Shown here piece after piece: positions 44,643 through 53,595 of a stretch of DNA of 64,000 nt. This DNA is from Cohnella herbarum (GTDB lineage: Bacteria > Bacillota > Bacilli > Paenibacillales > Paenibacillaceae). The position numbers and the translations under genes were made by a program. Positions within the stretch are counted from its first letter, which is position 1. Every line of letters begins with the position of its first letter. The stretch is from assembly GCF_012849095.1 (NCBI RefSeq), contig NZ_CP051681.1, positions 1-64,000 of the forward strand, in the 5' to 3' direction. The notes beneath the pieces are model-generated. The model saw only the letters and a program-made list of their open reading frames with translations, had not been told where the DNA came from and searched no databases.

Positions 44643-45704
44643 TCATTTACTGCCATGCTCTAACTCCTGTACCCTATACATTATATCCACTACTGGATCA
44701 TAATCCTCCGCAGCTTCCCGCACCAGTTGGATATACGTGGAGAATGACTCTTTTGTCTTCTCGTCCTCACATGTTATAATAAATCGCTCCAGCTCCTCGG
44801 CGTAATCACGCAACTTGTTCGCTTTATACCAGTTCTTCATTTGATTCTCAATGTTTTGTTTTAGTTTCTGTTTGTGAAGATTGTACTCTTCAAGTTGCTG
44901 AAGCTCCCGCTTCCTGGCCTTTTCTAAGGCTTCAACACGTTCCTGCTCTTTTTTCTTCACTTCATATTCGTACTCAGCTATATATCTAGATACGCTTATC
45001 CCAATTGCATTTTTCAAAAAATCCGTGAGAATCTCACCTATTTGTTTTTCAAGAGAGTGATCCAGAGTTTCGTTAAAACAAAGGGGTTGCACCGTTTTAT
45101 TCCTAGATGCATATCCGAGAATCTCTGTAAACTCCATTTTGAACAAACCACTGGGGATCTTTTCATACATGGGACATAAGCCAGCCGTCATACTTCCAGC
45201 TTGTAACTTTGACAAAAGAGAACGTCTTTTGACCATAATCTCAATCAATGAGACGGAATACTCATGGTTCAGTAAACGTATCCTGATATTGTCCTGCTCT
45301 CCTGCACAAACGCTCACACTCCCACCCAATTCACTAACTGCATCAATCAAGCGATTCATAATTCTATATGCTCGATTCGCTTGCTTTTCGGATACGTCTA
45401 TGAACAATACAGCTTTGTTCTTGCGGTTTTCCACCTTTGAAATCCTTTGTGAATACGAATCAATCTCTTTGTAAAATTGATGCTCTTCATCACGAGCATT
45501 ACGGTAAGCAATCTCATCCTGATATTCTAGGATCAACGGATGCAAGTACTTATTGTGCTTCACAGTTTGAATATCCTTACGCCATTGATTGAACTTGGTC
45601 ATTGATTCCGGCATCAGCAGTTCAATTGCATCAAGCTCTTTTAGCTGATTTATCGGATAATTGCTCATGTCCTTTAGTTCTATAAAACCGTGTCGCCACA
45701 CCAC
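44643..45704 (-). CDS. Unknown protein A of duplicated module, copy 2
   Basis: 353 residues, a close paralogue of the protein at 24988-26046: same start MVWRHGFIELKDM, same alpha/beta-looking middle and same Lys/Glu coiled coil (KKKEQERVEALEKARKRELQ). One residue longer through an insertion (SMTAGLC versus SMTGLS). Its start directly abuts the B2 stop. Differences are spread evenly, with many silent base changes, so both copies appear to have been maintained as proteins rather than one decaying. Confidence 0.7.
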   Translation of the reverse strand: MVWRHGFIELKDMSNYPINQLKELDAIELLMPESMTKFNQWRKDIQTVKHNKYLHPLILEYQDEIAYRNARDEEHQFYKEIDSYSQRISKVENRKNKAVLFIDVSEKQANRAYRIMNRLIDAVSELGGSVSVCAGEQDNIRIRLLNHEYSVSLIEIMVKRRSLLSKLQAGSMTAGLCPMYEKIPSGLFKMEFTEILGYASRNKTVQPLCFNETLDHSLEKQIGEILTDFLKNAIGISVSRYIAEYEYEVKKKEQERVEALEKARKRELQQLEEYNLHKQKLKQNIENQMKNWYKANKLRDYAEELERFIITCEDEKTKESFSTYIQLVREAAEDYDPVVDIMYRVQELEHGSK

Positions 45705-47354
45705 CTATTCGCCCTCCTTACCAAAAAAAGAGAAACCACCTCTTAGCAGATCGTCAACTAATTCTTCAAGCTCAACTTCAGAAGCCATCCCCTCAGGCAC
45801 TACATAACGGCTCAAATTATCATTTAAAAATGCTGAAAACGAGCCTAAGAAATCCGAGTTCTCAGGATAATCATATTTATATAGATACGTATTTCCATCT
45901 TTATAATGTTTATGAGAAAATCCCGTTCGGTTAGGAAGCTTGGACAAATGAATTCCAATGATGCTCGTTCTGATCTCAGTAAGTCGATTGAAGTCTTCCT
46001 CGAATTCGGCCTTATAAGTCTTCCGCTTGATCAGCTTTGAAATATCTATAGTAAACTTTAATTTAAACTTCATTTCTTTTACTATTTTATGGATATTCAC
46101 AACATCCTCTGCTGTTTGCATCAAATACTTTAACTTTCCACTTTGCTTTTGCGGTCCATTAACTAAAGCAATTTTTATAGTTTTATATTTTTTCAGGCTT
46201 TTTTCGAGAATTGAGAACTGCTTGAAGAACTCCTCTTCACCGTAGGTTTGAGACCGCAATGGGGATAATAATTCCAGTGTATCAGGTATTCCATACTGGG
46301 AAAACGTGTCCATCAGATTTTTTATAACAACATCAAGCCTTGCTGTGTCTTTCCACAATAAATCATTGTCTTTCTCATAGCTCAGACGCAAAATGTATGC
46401 CTCATTTGGAGCAACCTTTAAAGTACCTGTTGTCGTTTCTAGAAAAATCATATTACTCTTGACATCTGCCGGGTACATCATGTCTTTCGTTGTTACTGGC
46501 ACTAACACATTAATCCGTTTAACCAAGCTCACTCTTCCTGTCGAAATACATAGATTTACATATTCGGGCCAGTAGTCCTCATCATTTGCATTTTCAAATA
46601 CCCATACATACATGATCAGCATTTCCAGTTCGCCTTTACGTCCATTAATAAAAGGGCGATGCTCGTTCTCTCTATAAAGAATATCCATGTTAAAAGGATT
46701 ATCGTTGTATCTGTGGTTGTAACGATTAATGTAATAGAACTGCTCCGATTCCCTAATATAAATGCGCTCTATGTACTCGTTGAAAAAAGTGCCTGTATAG
46801 CTCTGAGCAAATTCGAATAAATTCACACCGTAACTGCGGAATGCCTCCTTTACCCAGCTAACCAAAGAGTTATCCAAATACTTGAATCCAGAAATGGACG
46901 GTTTTTCTGTCTCTTTTGCTTTTATCTCTTTTGCCAGAATGATCAATTGATCCCGATACTGATCAATTTCTGTTCCTTTCATTTTTGCACTGCTACAGAA
47001 CTTATGAATCGTATTCTCATACTCCTCGGTACTGTAAATAAGATGAACGTATTTCCGTTCATACATCCATGACTTCAGTAATCGATCTATCCGGCTCTTT
47101 GTTTTTTTATAGTATTCAATAACAAAGCCCTTGCTTTCAGGAAATAAGCCTTCTATCTCTTGGGTGATTTTTAATGCTGATTGTTCTGTCTTGATGTTCT
47201 CATAATCGTATTCTTCCGGATTCAGATAATGATTGAAATAATCCATGACATACTTCAGAACCGTGGACATATTTTCGGCATGATTTTTAAAATTGAATTC
47301 ATCAAGGTTATCTTTTTTCTTCATCTTTGTTATGTATTGTTCAACTGAAAGCAT
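45705..47354 (-). CDS. Unknown protein B of duplicated module, copy 2
   Basis: 549 residues, same length and co-linear with the protein at 26046-27695 (for example INRYNHRYNDNPFNMDILYR, LVKRINVLVPVTTKDMMYPA, IIGIHLSKLPNRTG). No recognised domain; the same weak TIM-barrel impression in the C-terminal third. Start MLSVEQYITKMKKKDNLDEF. Two intact paralogous pairs 20 kb apart suggest separate acquisitions of related modules or an old duplication. Confidence 0.7.
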   Translation of the reverse strand: MLSVEQYITKMKKKDNLDEFNFKNHAENMSTVLKYVMDYFNHYLNPEEYDYENIKTEQSALKITQEIEGLFPESKGFVIEYYKKTKSRIDRLLKSWMYERKYVHLIYSTEEYENTIHKFCSSAKMKGTEIDQYRDQLIILAKEIKAKETEKPSISGFKYLDNSLVSWVKEAFRSYGVNLFEFAQSYTGTFFNEYIERIYIRESEQFYYINRYNHRYNDNPFNMDILYRENEHRPFINGRKGELEMLIMYVWVFENANDEDYWPEYVNLCISTGRVSLVKRINVLVPVTTKDMMYPADVKSNMIFLETTTGTLKVAPNEAYILRLSYEKDNDLLWKDTARLDVVIKNLMDTFSQYGIPDTLELLSPLRSQTYGEEEFFKQFSILEKSLKKYKTIKIALVNGPQKQSGKLKYLMQTAEDVVNIHKIVKEMKFKLKFTIDISKLIKRKTYKAEFEEDFNRLTEIRTSIIGIHLSKLPNRTGFSHKHYKDGNTYLYKYDYPENSDFLGSFSAFLNDNLSRYVVPEGMASEVELEELVDDLLRGGFSFFGKEGE

Positions 47355-47544
47355 ATAGTTCCCTCACTTTCAAATCGTTTGGGTTCAAATGCAAAAATTC
47401 CGAATCTATGGATGGATTCTTTTCTTCGTCAAGTCTTACTCATTCGAAGTGTTCATTTACACGTTCTGGCAGGTGTTTCCCTAATGATTGGAAACAGCCC
47501 TGTTCTACCGTTGTTAACTCATACAGACAATTATGATCGAAACT

Positions 47545-47841
47545 CTATAATAGATTTTCGACATACTTGTTTGCGGACTTGACGTTCATAAAAAGAACAT
47601 CGTTGCCTGCACCATTACGTCTGAAGGTAAGGAAATCCGTAGGTTGGGCACCATGACCGACGATTTGATCTTGCTCATGGTGCTCAAGACCAAAAAATGC
47701 ACTCATGCTGCTATGGAAAGTACAGGACCATACAGGAAACCGATATACAATTTGTTGGAGCTTGAGGATATGGAAGCACTTGTTGTAAACGCCCAGCGGA
47801 TCAAGAGAATGTTCCGGGCCGTAAAACCCTATCTATCATAA
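47545..47841 (+). mobile_element. IS110-family transposase N-terminal remnant
   Basis: Plus-strand codons read CGLDVHKKNIVACTITSEGK (first catalytic Asp) and THAAMESTGPYRKPIYNLLE (catalytic Glu), then VVNAQRIKRMFRAVKPYLS and a stop. This is the start of the DEDD RuvC-like domain; the rest of the transposase is missing. It has no matching C-terminal half nearby. 47411-47544 shows nothing else. Confidence 0.75.
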
Positions 47842-47938
47842 ATGACGGCTAAGCATCTATTTTAATGCAAACAAAAACCTTTCAAGCGGCTCGGAACGAT
47901 TTGCTTGTTTTGAATCACATCAACCGCTCAATATTAAT

Positions 47939-49009
47939 TTAAGGATGTATTTTGATGTCATAGTCAACATCAATTTTTATATTTTCCCAATATTTCAACC
48001 ATTGCTCTTCCGTTATTTCTTTAGAAAACGGCTTAAGCGAATGTGTTCCGACCGCTAAGGGATCCACTTTCCACTGTTGCATTTTATTTAATAAATCTGA
48101 CGTTTGTTCCTCAAGGTAGACCTCAATCTCATGAATTAAATGCTCCAATTGTTCCTCACTTTGAATTTTCTTTTCTCCCTGGTATTCCTCAATTCTTCCG
48201 TTCAATCCCACGTGTAAAGACAAGGATGAATAGTCCCTCGATAGTTTCATGCGAACATTGGATCGAATACGTCCTAAACTGATAGATAACTTTGGAATGG
48301 CCAAGACTTTTAAGAAATGATCGTTATCCAGAAGTTGAAAAATTTCATCGTCCACGTCTTGAATGACCATTACTTCTTTATCTTTTTGGAAGAAGGCTGT
48401 CCCTACGTAATTGAAATTGTTCTTATCCGAATGAAAAACCGGTAGGATCGGATCCTTAAGAGGGGAATAGAACATCTTCATAAATTGATGAATATTGACG
48501 ATGCTCATTTCACCTTGGTTATGCTCCTCGTAATGCTTTAACATCCGGTAAAGAAAATAATCTTGGTTTTCTTGCTTCGTCAATTGATTTTTTATGTATT
48601 CATCAAAATCGCCTCTGACAATCAATAAATAGACACGCATTGAAATATCGGGATCAACCAATATCGTATTGATCAGCTTTTCAATGCCTCCTTTTTTTGC
48701 CAGCTCCTCATTGATTAATAACATTCGCAGCTGCCCCTGCTTTAATTCCCGATAATAAATTAAATTAAACTCCTTGCCTCCCTGCTTTAACAGATCGACT
48801 TCCTTGGAGAGAAGACGTTTTTTTTCTTTGATGAGTGGTGGTACTAAAGTGCTGATTTTCAACTTTCCTTCCGTCCCCTTGTCAACCGACCAAAAAACTA
48901 CCGGAGCGATCTCTTCGATCATATTGTTCTCGACATATGGAGAAGAACAACCGGCCATCCACATAAGGCTTACAATCGCCAATAAACCATAGTGCTTGTA
49001 TGGTACCAT
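47939..49009 (-). CDS. Spore germination lipoprotein, GerC family
   Basis: 356 residues. Lipoprotein signal HYGLLAIVSLMWMAGCSSPY with cysteine at about position 21, then the three-domain Ger(x)C layout ending LEHLIHEIEVYLEEQTSDLL and a C-terminal WLKYWENIKIDVDY. It is the outer-face subunit of a nutrient germinant receptor in the inner spore membrane. Last gene of the gerABC-type operon. AAAGGAG inside the end of gerB lies 11 bases before the ATG. Confidence 0.9.
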   Translation of the reverse strand: MVPYKHYGLLAIVSLMWMAGCSSPYVENNMIEEIAPVVFWSVDKGTEGKLKISTLVPPLIKEKKRLLSKEVDLLKQGGKEFNLIYYRELKQGQLRMLLINEELAKKGGIEKLINTILVDPDISMRVYLLIVRGDFDEYIKNQLTKQENQDYFLYRMLKHYEEHNQGEMSIVNIHQFMKMFYSPLKDPILPVFHSDKNNFNYVGTAFFQKDKEVMVIQDVDDEIFQLLDNDHFLKVLAIPKLSISLGRIRSNVRMKLSRDYSSLSLHVGLNGRIEEYQGEKKIQSEEQLEHLIHEIEVYLEEQTSDLLNKMQQWKVDPLAVGTHSLKPFSKEITEEQWLKYWENIKIDVDYDIKIHP

Positions 49010-49011
49010 GC

Positions 49012-50127
49012 CTACATACTCTCCTTTCGTTTAACCACAGTGAAAAGGATCGTAGGAACAAGTAAATAAATGAATGCGCCGAGCCAGATTTGAATGTTCA
49101 GTAACATCTTTTGACCCGGAACCGTTTCCCATAACCATTGATCCATTATGATGATGCTTATCAAAATGACGAACCAACTCGACAATAATCCGATCCGAGT
49201 CGTGCGTTCGTTCATTTTTCTCATAAAGACTCTTCCGGCTCCATAAAGACACAACAGAAGAATTGAAATGTCAAACACATAATTAAACATATGAAAAGAG
49301 ATAAGGATGTAATCGATTCGTTCTAAACCGCTCGTTTGAATGTAGCTTCCCATATATACTACCGGAAAATTGATCTTGCTTAAGAAGTTCGAACCGTAAA
49401 ACAATACTGAAGCAATGAACAATAATGAATATTCCATGATCGTCAGCATGTTTCCAATGACAAGATATTTCGATATTTTTTTATTGGAGCTTAACCATGG
49501 AACCATAAAGGCCAAATATACTGGACCGGAAAATGCCGACCAAATAAACAACAAACCCTGCCATGATTGTCCTGACCATTCGGTGGGTATGAAAGGATAC
49601 AAATCGCGGTAATTTGCAATCGGCGGAAAGAAAAAAGGAATAAACACGATTAAGATCCAAGCCCCGCAAAGAAAGGCGATGACAACAAAACGCAATGTTT
49701 TCTCCATTCCATGTGAAGCCACAAATAAGCTGATCAAAAGAATCATTAGGACCAGCCACTTTTTATTCATTGATGGATAAATAAAACTATGGAGCATTTC
49801 AACGTATCCCAGTGTGATGATTGAAATTTTTAACAATATGATCAAAAAACCAAGTATTGCGAAAATTTGAACCATCCGTTTCCCGAAAAGCTGTACAAAT
49901 CCTTGATAGCCTTTCGTTGCATAACTGGAAGTAAACCATTTGGACAGCATCATCAAATTAAGTTGGGACAGCAGCCCCATGACGACAATTCCCCAAACCA
50001 TATACGAATGAACCAAATAAACCGGCATGATTAAAATAAAATAATGCATTTGCGTGCGATTAACCAATAAAAGGAAATAGATGCCACCAAGGGTGGAAGT
50101 TCGATTGTATAAGGATAAAGTCTTCAT
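49012..50127 (-). CDS. Spore germination permease-like protein, GerB family
   Basis: 371 residues from ATG 50127 (AGGAG eight bases upstream; the longer frame to 50223 overlaps gerA and lacks a site). About ten membrane segments in the amino-acid-transporter-like fold (TSTLGGIYFLLLVNRTQMHY..., VHSYMVWGIVVMGLLSQLNL..., YVFDISILLLCLYGAGRVFM). GerB subunits bind germinants. Start overlaps the gerA stop (ATGA). Confidence 0.9.
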   Translation of the reverse strand: MKTLSLYNRTSTLGGIYFLLLVNRTQMHYFILIMPVYLVHSYMVWGIVVMGLLSQLNLMMLSKWFTSSYATKGYQGFVQLFGKRMVQIFAILGFLIILLKISIITLGYVEMLHSFIYPSMNKKWLVLMILLISLFVASHGMEKTLRFVVIAFLCGAWILIVFIPFFFPPIANYRDLYPFIPTEWSGQSWQGLLFIWSAFSGPVYLAFMVPWLSSNKKISKYLVIGNMLTIMEYSLLFIASVLFYGSNFLSKINFPVVYMGSYIQTSGLERIDYILISFHMFNYVFDISILLLCLYGAGRVFMRKMNERTTRIGLLSSWFVILISIIIMDQWLWETVPGQKMLLNIQIWLGAFIYLLVPTILFTVVKRKESM

Positions 50128-51581
50128 TTCTTCATCTCCTGCCGCCATTTCCGTAGTGGTTTTAGATAACCCGGACGCGTTTTCATCCAAATTAATGGGC
50201 CGCGGATAAAGAGGTCGATCCAATCCTTCCCATAAAAAGGAGCAATCGGCGCTAAATAAGGTTGACCTAATGACGTTAATCCATGGAGATGTGCAAGAAT
50301 CCCGATCAGCCCGATCACGATTCCCGGCAACCCAAGAAACGATGCAAGGATAAGAAGAAACACTTGCATCAGAACCATGGATTTTGTCATTTGATAATTG
50401 GGAACTAAAAAGAAAGCAATAGCGGATATACCCATCAAAACAATTAATACTTTACTTGCAAAGCCTGCTTCTACAGCCGCTTGTCCAATGACGATACCAC
50501 CGATAACCCCTAACGTTTGACTGGTTTTGGTCGGCATTCGCAAACTTGCTTCTTTGATGATTTCCAGCGTTACGATCATGAAAAATCCTTCCGCAAACGG
50601 AGTAAAGGGCAATTTGCTTCTCGATTCCAATAATACGAAGAGAATCGGCAGCGGAACCATTTGGTAATGAAATGTCGTTAATGCAACATAAAAAGGAATC
50701 ATCGTCAAAGAAACAATAAAACTTCCGTACCGGATTAAACGTAAAAAACTGGCTACCGGCCAACGAAGGAAGTAGTCTTCAGGCGATTGGAATAAATGAA
50801 AAAAAGTAATGGGAGCAATTAAGGCAAACGGTGAATTGGAGACCAATAGCGTCAGCTTTCCCTCACCTAAGGCGTAGGCGCAGGAATCCGGCCGATCCGT
50901 TTGTAGTAACTGTGGAAAGACCGTATGATGATGATCTTCCATAAAAGCTGCAAGCTGAGCGGAGTCTAAAAACTGATCGAAATCCACACTTTCAATTTTC
51001 TTTCTTGCAAGGGAAACAAATTCCGGATTAATTAATCCGTCTATGTACAGTAACACAACTTTCGTTTTACTCAGTGAACCGACAGTGAAGCTTTCCGTTT
51101 TTAATGTCGTTATAGGCAAACGCCTGCGTAACATTGTAATGTTTTTATCGATTTGTTCGCTGAAACTGTCTTTCGCTCCATATATAACAGTTTCCGTTTG
51201 GGAAGATTGAATTGCCCGACCCAAAGGATTTTCCAGTTGGACGCCTAACCATTGATCGTTGACTGAATCGTTTAGAAGAATAAATCCTTGCATTATTTTT
51301 TGCTCAGCATCTTCGATCGATATAATTTCCGAAACTTTAGCATTGGCTATGCATGAAGAAAGCGACTTGTCAGCACAACGATGAAGTGGCTGAATAATCG
51401 CCTCGTTTAAACGCTCTTGATCTATTAACGTTTTTATGTATACAAGATGGACTGAAGCACTGGTACCCATTCTGTGTTCAACGACTTCGGCATCATCCAT
51501 ATGGTTTAATTTCTGTTTTAATTCATCAAGCCATGTGGACATTTGATGATTTTTTATTTGAGGGTCGTATTTTTCAACCAT
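50124..51581 (-). CDS. Spore germination protein, GerA family
   Basis: 485 residues from ATG 51581 (TGGAGAAG before it; an upstream ATG at 51614 lacks a site). The N-terminal soluble domain contains GFILLNDSVNDQWLGVQLEN and the GerA-typical ESFTVGSLSKTKVVLLYIDG. The C-terminal half has four or five membrane segments, including PFAEGFFMIVTLEIIKEASL and RMPTKTSQTLGVIGGIVIGQ, a GerA hallmark. First gene of the operon. It establishes the organism as an endospore former. Confidence 0.9.
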   Translation of the reverse strand: MVEKYDPQIKNHQMSTWLDELKQKLNHMDDAEVVEHRMGTSASVHLVYIKTLIDQERLNEAIIQPLHRCADKSLSSCIANAKVSEIISIEDAEQKIMQGFILLNDSVNDQWLGVQLENPLGRAIQSSQTETVIYGAKDSFSEQIDKNITMLRRRLPITTLKTESFTVGSLSKTKVVLLYIDGLINPEFVSLARKKIESVDFDQFLDSAQLAAFMEDHHHTVFPQLLQTDRPDSCAYALGEGKLTLLVSNSPFALIAPITFFHLFQSPEDYFLRWPVASFLRLIRYGSFIVSLTMIPFYVALTTFHYQMVPLPILFVLLESRSKLPFTPFAEGFFMIVTLEIIKEASLRMPTKTSQTLGVIGGIVIGQAAVEAGFASKVLIVLMGISAIAFFLVPNYQMTKSMVLMQVFLLILASFLGLPGIVIGLIGILAHLHGLTSLGQPYLAPIAPFYGKDWIDLFIRGPLIWMKTRPGYLKPLRKWRQEMKK

Positions 51582-51614
51582 AGTCTTCTCCATTATTAAA
51601 GTAATCAAAATCAT

Positions 51615-52120
51615 GTGGTTAATATCTTGCCCTGTAATCGAAAAATCATACGACCTGCAATTTGTATTTCAAAACCGCATAACGTTTTGAGATGTGGTTT
51701 GAGTCAAACAACAATACTATATGTAGCCTAAGGGAGTAGTGGATTTATTTGGTGTTAGATATGCCGAGGTGATAATCAAAAATAATTTAAGTGTAAGGAA
51801 TTTGTCGATGTAGCTGTGATTAGACCATCTTAAGCAGCTGAGGTTAGTAAAGTCATCAGATTATCTAGGTATGTAGTTCCTCGAGATTAACCATTATGTA
51901 AGTTAAGCATAGTTCCTCTTCGGGGGGCGACTTTCTTCGCCCCGCAAGCATGTAATGCCAAAAAGTTTACTTCTTTTGTGGTACGGTTCCCCGTATCACC
52001 ACGTGATACCCGGATATACCCAACGGCACTTTTCTTTCTTTCCAAAAATGCCACCTTCCTCGAAATACTATAACATGTGCCTAAGGCGGGCGTATCCCAC
52101 GATAATAACCAGTATCAGAG
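51615..52120. other. Intergenic stretch upstream of gerA operon
   Basis: Contains the gerA-operon promoter region; sigma-G-type elements are likely but I could not place them with confidence. A 61-codon plus frame at 51955-52140 has no protein character. No repeat or RNA gene recognised. Confidence 0.4.
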
Positions 52121-52126
52121 AAGGCA

Positions 52127-52158
52127 CAACCTTCGTTTAAATGAAGGTTGTGCCTAGT
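52127..52158. terminator. Terminator hairpin
   Basis: A 12-bp stem GGCACAACCTTC / GAAGGTTGTGCC with an 8-base loop, following (on the minus strand) the two tiny genes at 52167-52321. Confidence 0.7.
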
Positions 52159-52166
52159 TATTATTT

Positions 52167-52241
52167 CTAAATTTTTTGCATTTTTACGAACTCATCTTTA
52201 CCGTATTTATTGACTAGTTTTTGAACACTTACTTCCTTCAT
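52167..52241 (-). CDS. Tiny ORF 2 (24 residues), coupled to tiny ORF 1
   Basis: MKEVSVQKLVNKYGKDEFVK plus MQKI. Its ATG overlaps the stop of the preceding tiny ORF (ATGA). Too short for the usual gene cut-off. It could be the second half of a single small protein of about 50 residues that has been frameshifted. Confidence 0.35.
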   Translation of the reverse strand: MKEVSVQKLVNKYGKDEFVKMQKI

Positions 52242-52321
52242 AGATCAGACACAAAGTCCTTAATAATATCTATTTTAATATCCTCATCAGTTTTTAGTAA
52301 CTTTTCAATTACAGTAGACAT
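52238..52321 (-). CDS. Tiny ORF 1 (27 residues) with strong ribosome site
   Basis: MSTVIEKLLKTDEDIKIDII plus KDFVSDL, preceded by CGGAGTG six bases before the ATG and followed, after ORF 2, by a terminator. The arrangement of site, short coupled ORFs and terminator looks like a real small transcription unit. Function unknown. Confidence 0.4.
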   Translation of the reverse strand: MSTVIEKLLKTDEDIKIDIIKDFVSDL

Positions 52322-52446
52322 GTGTTTCACTCCGAGTATGCAAAATTTGGAGCATTAACTCCATGCCTGATAAAAAATAACACCCAAAAACCTCTCTTAA
52401 TGACTCCCTAATATTGCTGCTACTAACCGAGCTCGCCTTCCGCCGT

Positions 52447-52809
52447 TCACCTCTCGGTGCCGCGAATCGTTACCTGCTCTCCCATATCCGCGATATAGTC
52501 CTTTCCCCACTCGTACATCAGATCCAGAATGGGAATCAGGCTCTCGCCGCGGGGCGTCAGACTGTATTCCACTTTAGGCGGCACGACGGGATACACTATT
52601 CGGTTCACGATGCCGTCGTCTTCCAGCTCCCGCAGTTGCGTCGTCAGCATGCGCTGCGTGATGTCCGGAATCAGCGATTTAAGCTCGCTGAACCGTTTGG
52701 TGCCCTCTTTTCCAAGGTGCCACATGATGATCATTTTCCACTTGCCGCCGATAATGGAGAGCGTCAGTTCTTTCTCGCAATTGAATACCTTGTCTTCATT
52801 TCTGCTCAT
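52447..52809 (-). CDS. hxlR: HxlR-type transcriptional regulator
   Basis: 120 residues of the HxlR winged-helix family: [20 protein letters not shown] with the conserved N-terminal cysteine, [20 protein letters not shown] as recognition helix, and [16 protein letters not shown] as wing. In Bacillus HxlR activates hxlAB in response to formaldehyde. Here it is divergently placed 150 bp from hxlA, in the same arrangement. TAGTATA repeats in the shared intergenic region (52833 and 52925) are candidate binding sites. Confidence 0.88.
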   Translation of the reverse strand: MSRNEDKVFNCEKELTLSIIGGKWKMIIMWHLGKEGTKRFSELKSLIPDITQRMLTTQLRELEDDGIVNRIVYPVVPPKVEYSLTPRGESLIPILDLMYEWGKDYIADMGEQVTIRGTER

Positions 52810-52827
52810 GCTGCAGTCCGCCTCCTA

Positions 52828-52935
52828 CACCTTAGTATACTTTTAGACACTATATAACAAAATTGTGCCTACTTCCAGTTTTGATACCTTCTCCTTATAA
52901 TTAAGTTCAGCCTAGCGCATACTTAGTATATTCAC
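52828..52935 (+). promoter_or_regulatory. hxlA promoter with candidate HxlR sites
   Basis: A good -10 TATAAT at 52896-52901, 17 bp after a poor -35 TTCCAG (52873-52878), as expected for an activator-dependent promoter. The related direct repeats CTTAGTATAC (52831) and CTTAGTATAT (52923) flank it. AGGAGG stands before the hxlA ATG. Confidence 0.55.
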
Positions 52936-52959
52936 ACTCAAAGGAGGCACTCATTCATC

Positions 52960-53592
52960 ATGAAACTTCAGCTTGCACTCGATCTGGTGAACATCCAGGA
53001 AGCCAAGGAAGTCGTCAAGGAAGTACAGGAATATATCGATATCGTCGAGATCGGCACTCCGGTCGTCATTAACGAAGGGCTTCTCGCCGTGAAGGAAATC
53101 AAGGAGGCGTTCCCGAATCTGGACGTGCTGGCCGATCTAAAAATCATGGACGCGGGCGCTTACGAGGTCATGAAGGCTTCCGAAGCCGGGGCCGACATCA
53201 TCACGGTGCTGGGCGCGACCGACGATTCCACCATCCGCGGCGCGGTGGAGGAAAGCCGCAAGCACGGCAAGAAAATTCTGGTCGACATGATCAACGTGAA
53301 AAACCTGGAGGAACGCGCGCGCGAAGTCGATGCGCTCGGCGTTGATTACATCTGCGTGCATACCGGATATGATTTACAGGCGGAGGGCGAGAATTCCTTC
53401 GAACAGCTTCGCGTGATCAAAAACGTCGTGAAGAACGCCAAGACGGCGATTGCAGGCGGGATCAAGCTCGCCACGCTGCCGGAAGTCATCGAGGCGTCCC
53501 CGGATCTGGTCATCGTCGGCGGCGGCATTACGGGCCAGGCGGACAAGCGTGCCGCGGCGGCCGAAATTAAGCGGCTGATTTCGGCGCGTTAA
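52960..53592 (+). CDS. hxlA: 3-hexulose-6-phosphate synthase
   Basis: 210 residues of the OMP-decarboxylase-like TIM-barrel family. KLQLALDLVNIQEAKEVVKE, DLKIMDAGAYEVMKASEAGA with the D-x-K-x-x-D metal/catalytic motif, and TAIAGGIKLATLPEVIE (phosphate loop). It condenses formaldehyde with ribulose-5-phosphate. Start ATG follows CAAAGGAGG. Three bases separate it from hxlB. Confidence 0.93.
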   Translation: MKLQLALDLVNIQEAKEVVKEVQEYIDIVEIGTPVVINEGLLAVKEIKEAFPNLDVLADLKIMDAGAYEVMKASEAGADIITVLGATDDSTIRGAVEESRKHGKKILVDMINVKNLEERAREVDALGVDYICVHTGYDLQAEGENSFEQLRVIKNVVKNAKTAIAGGIKLATLPEVIEASPDLVIVGGGITGQADKRAAAAEIKRLISAR

Positions 53593-53595
53593 GCG

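Larger units (their letters stand above)
44443..47410 (-). repeat. Module copy 2: 3-kb direct repeat carrying two unknown genes
   Basis: Diverged copy of 24787-27760 in the same orientation, about 19.7 kb away. Homology begins exactly at CCAGATCAATCCACTTTCAC, inside the aldo/keto reductase remnant, and fades shortly after the start of gene B2. The two copies enclose the whole defence island. Confidence 0.85.

Noticed and set aside
51955..52140. 61-codon plus-strand frame upstream of the terminator
   Set aside because: Composition unlike protein (many Tyr, Pro, Ser) and no ribosome site; it overlaps the terminator of the tiny ORFs.
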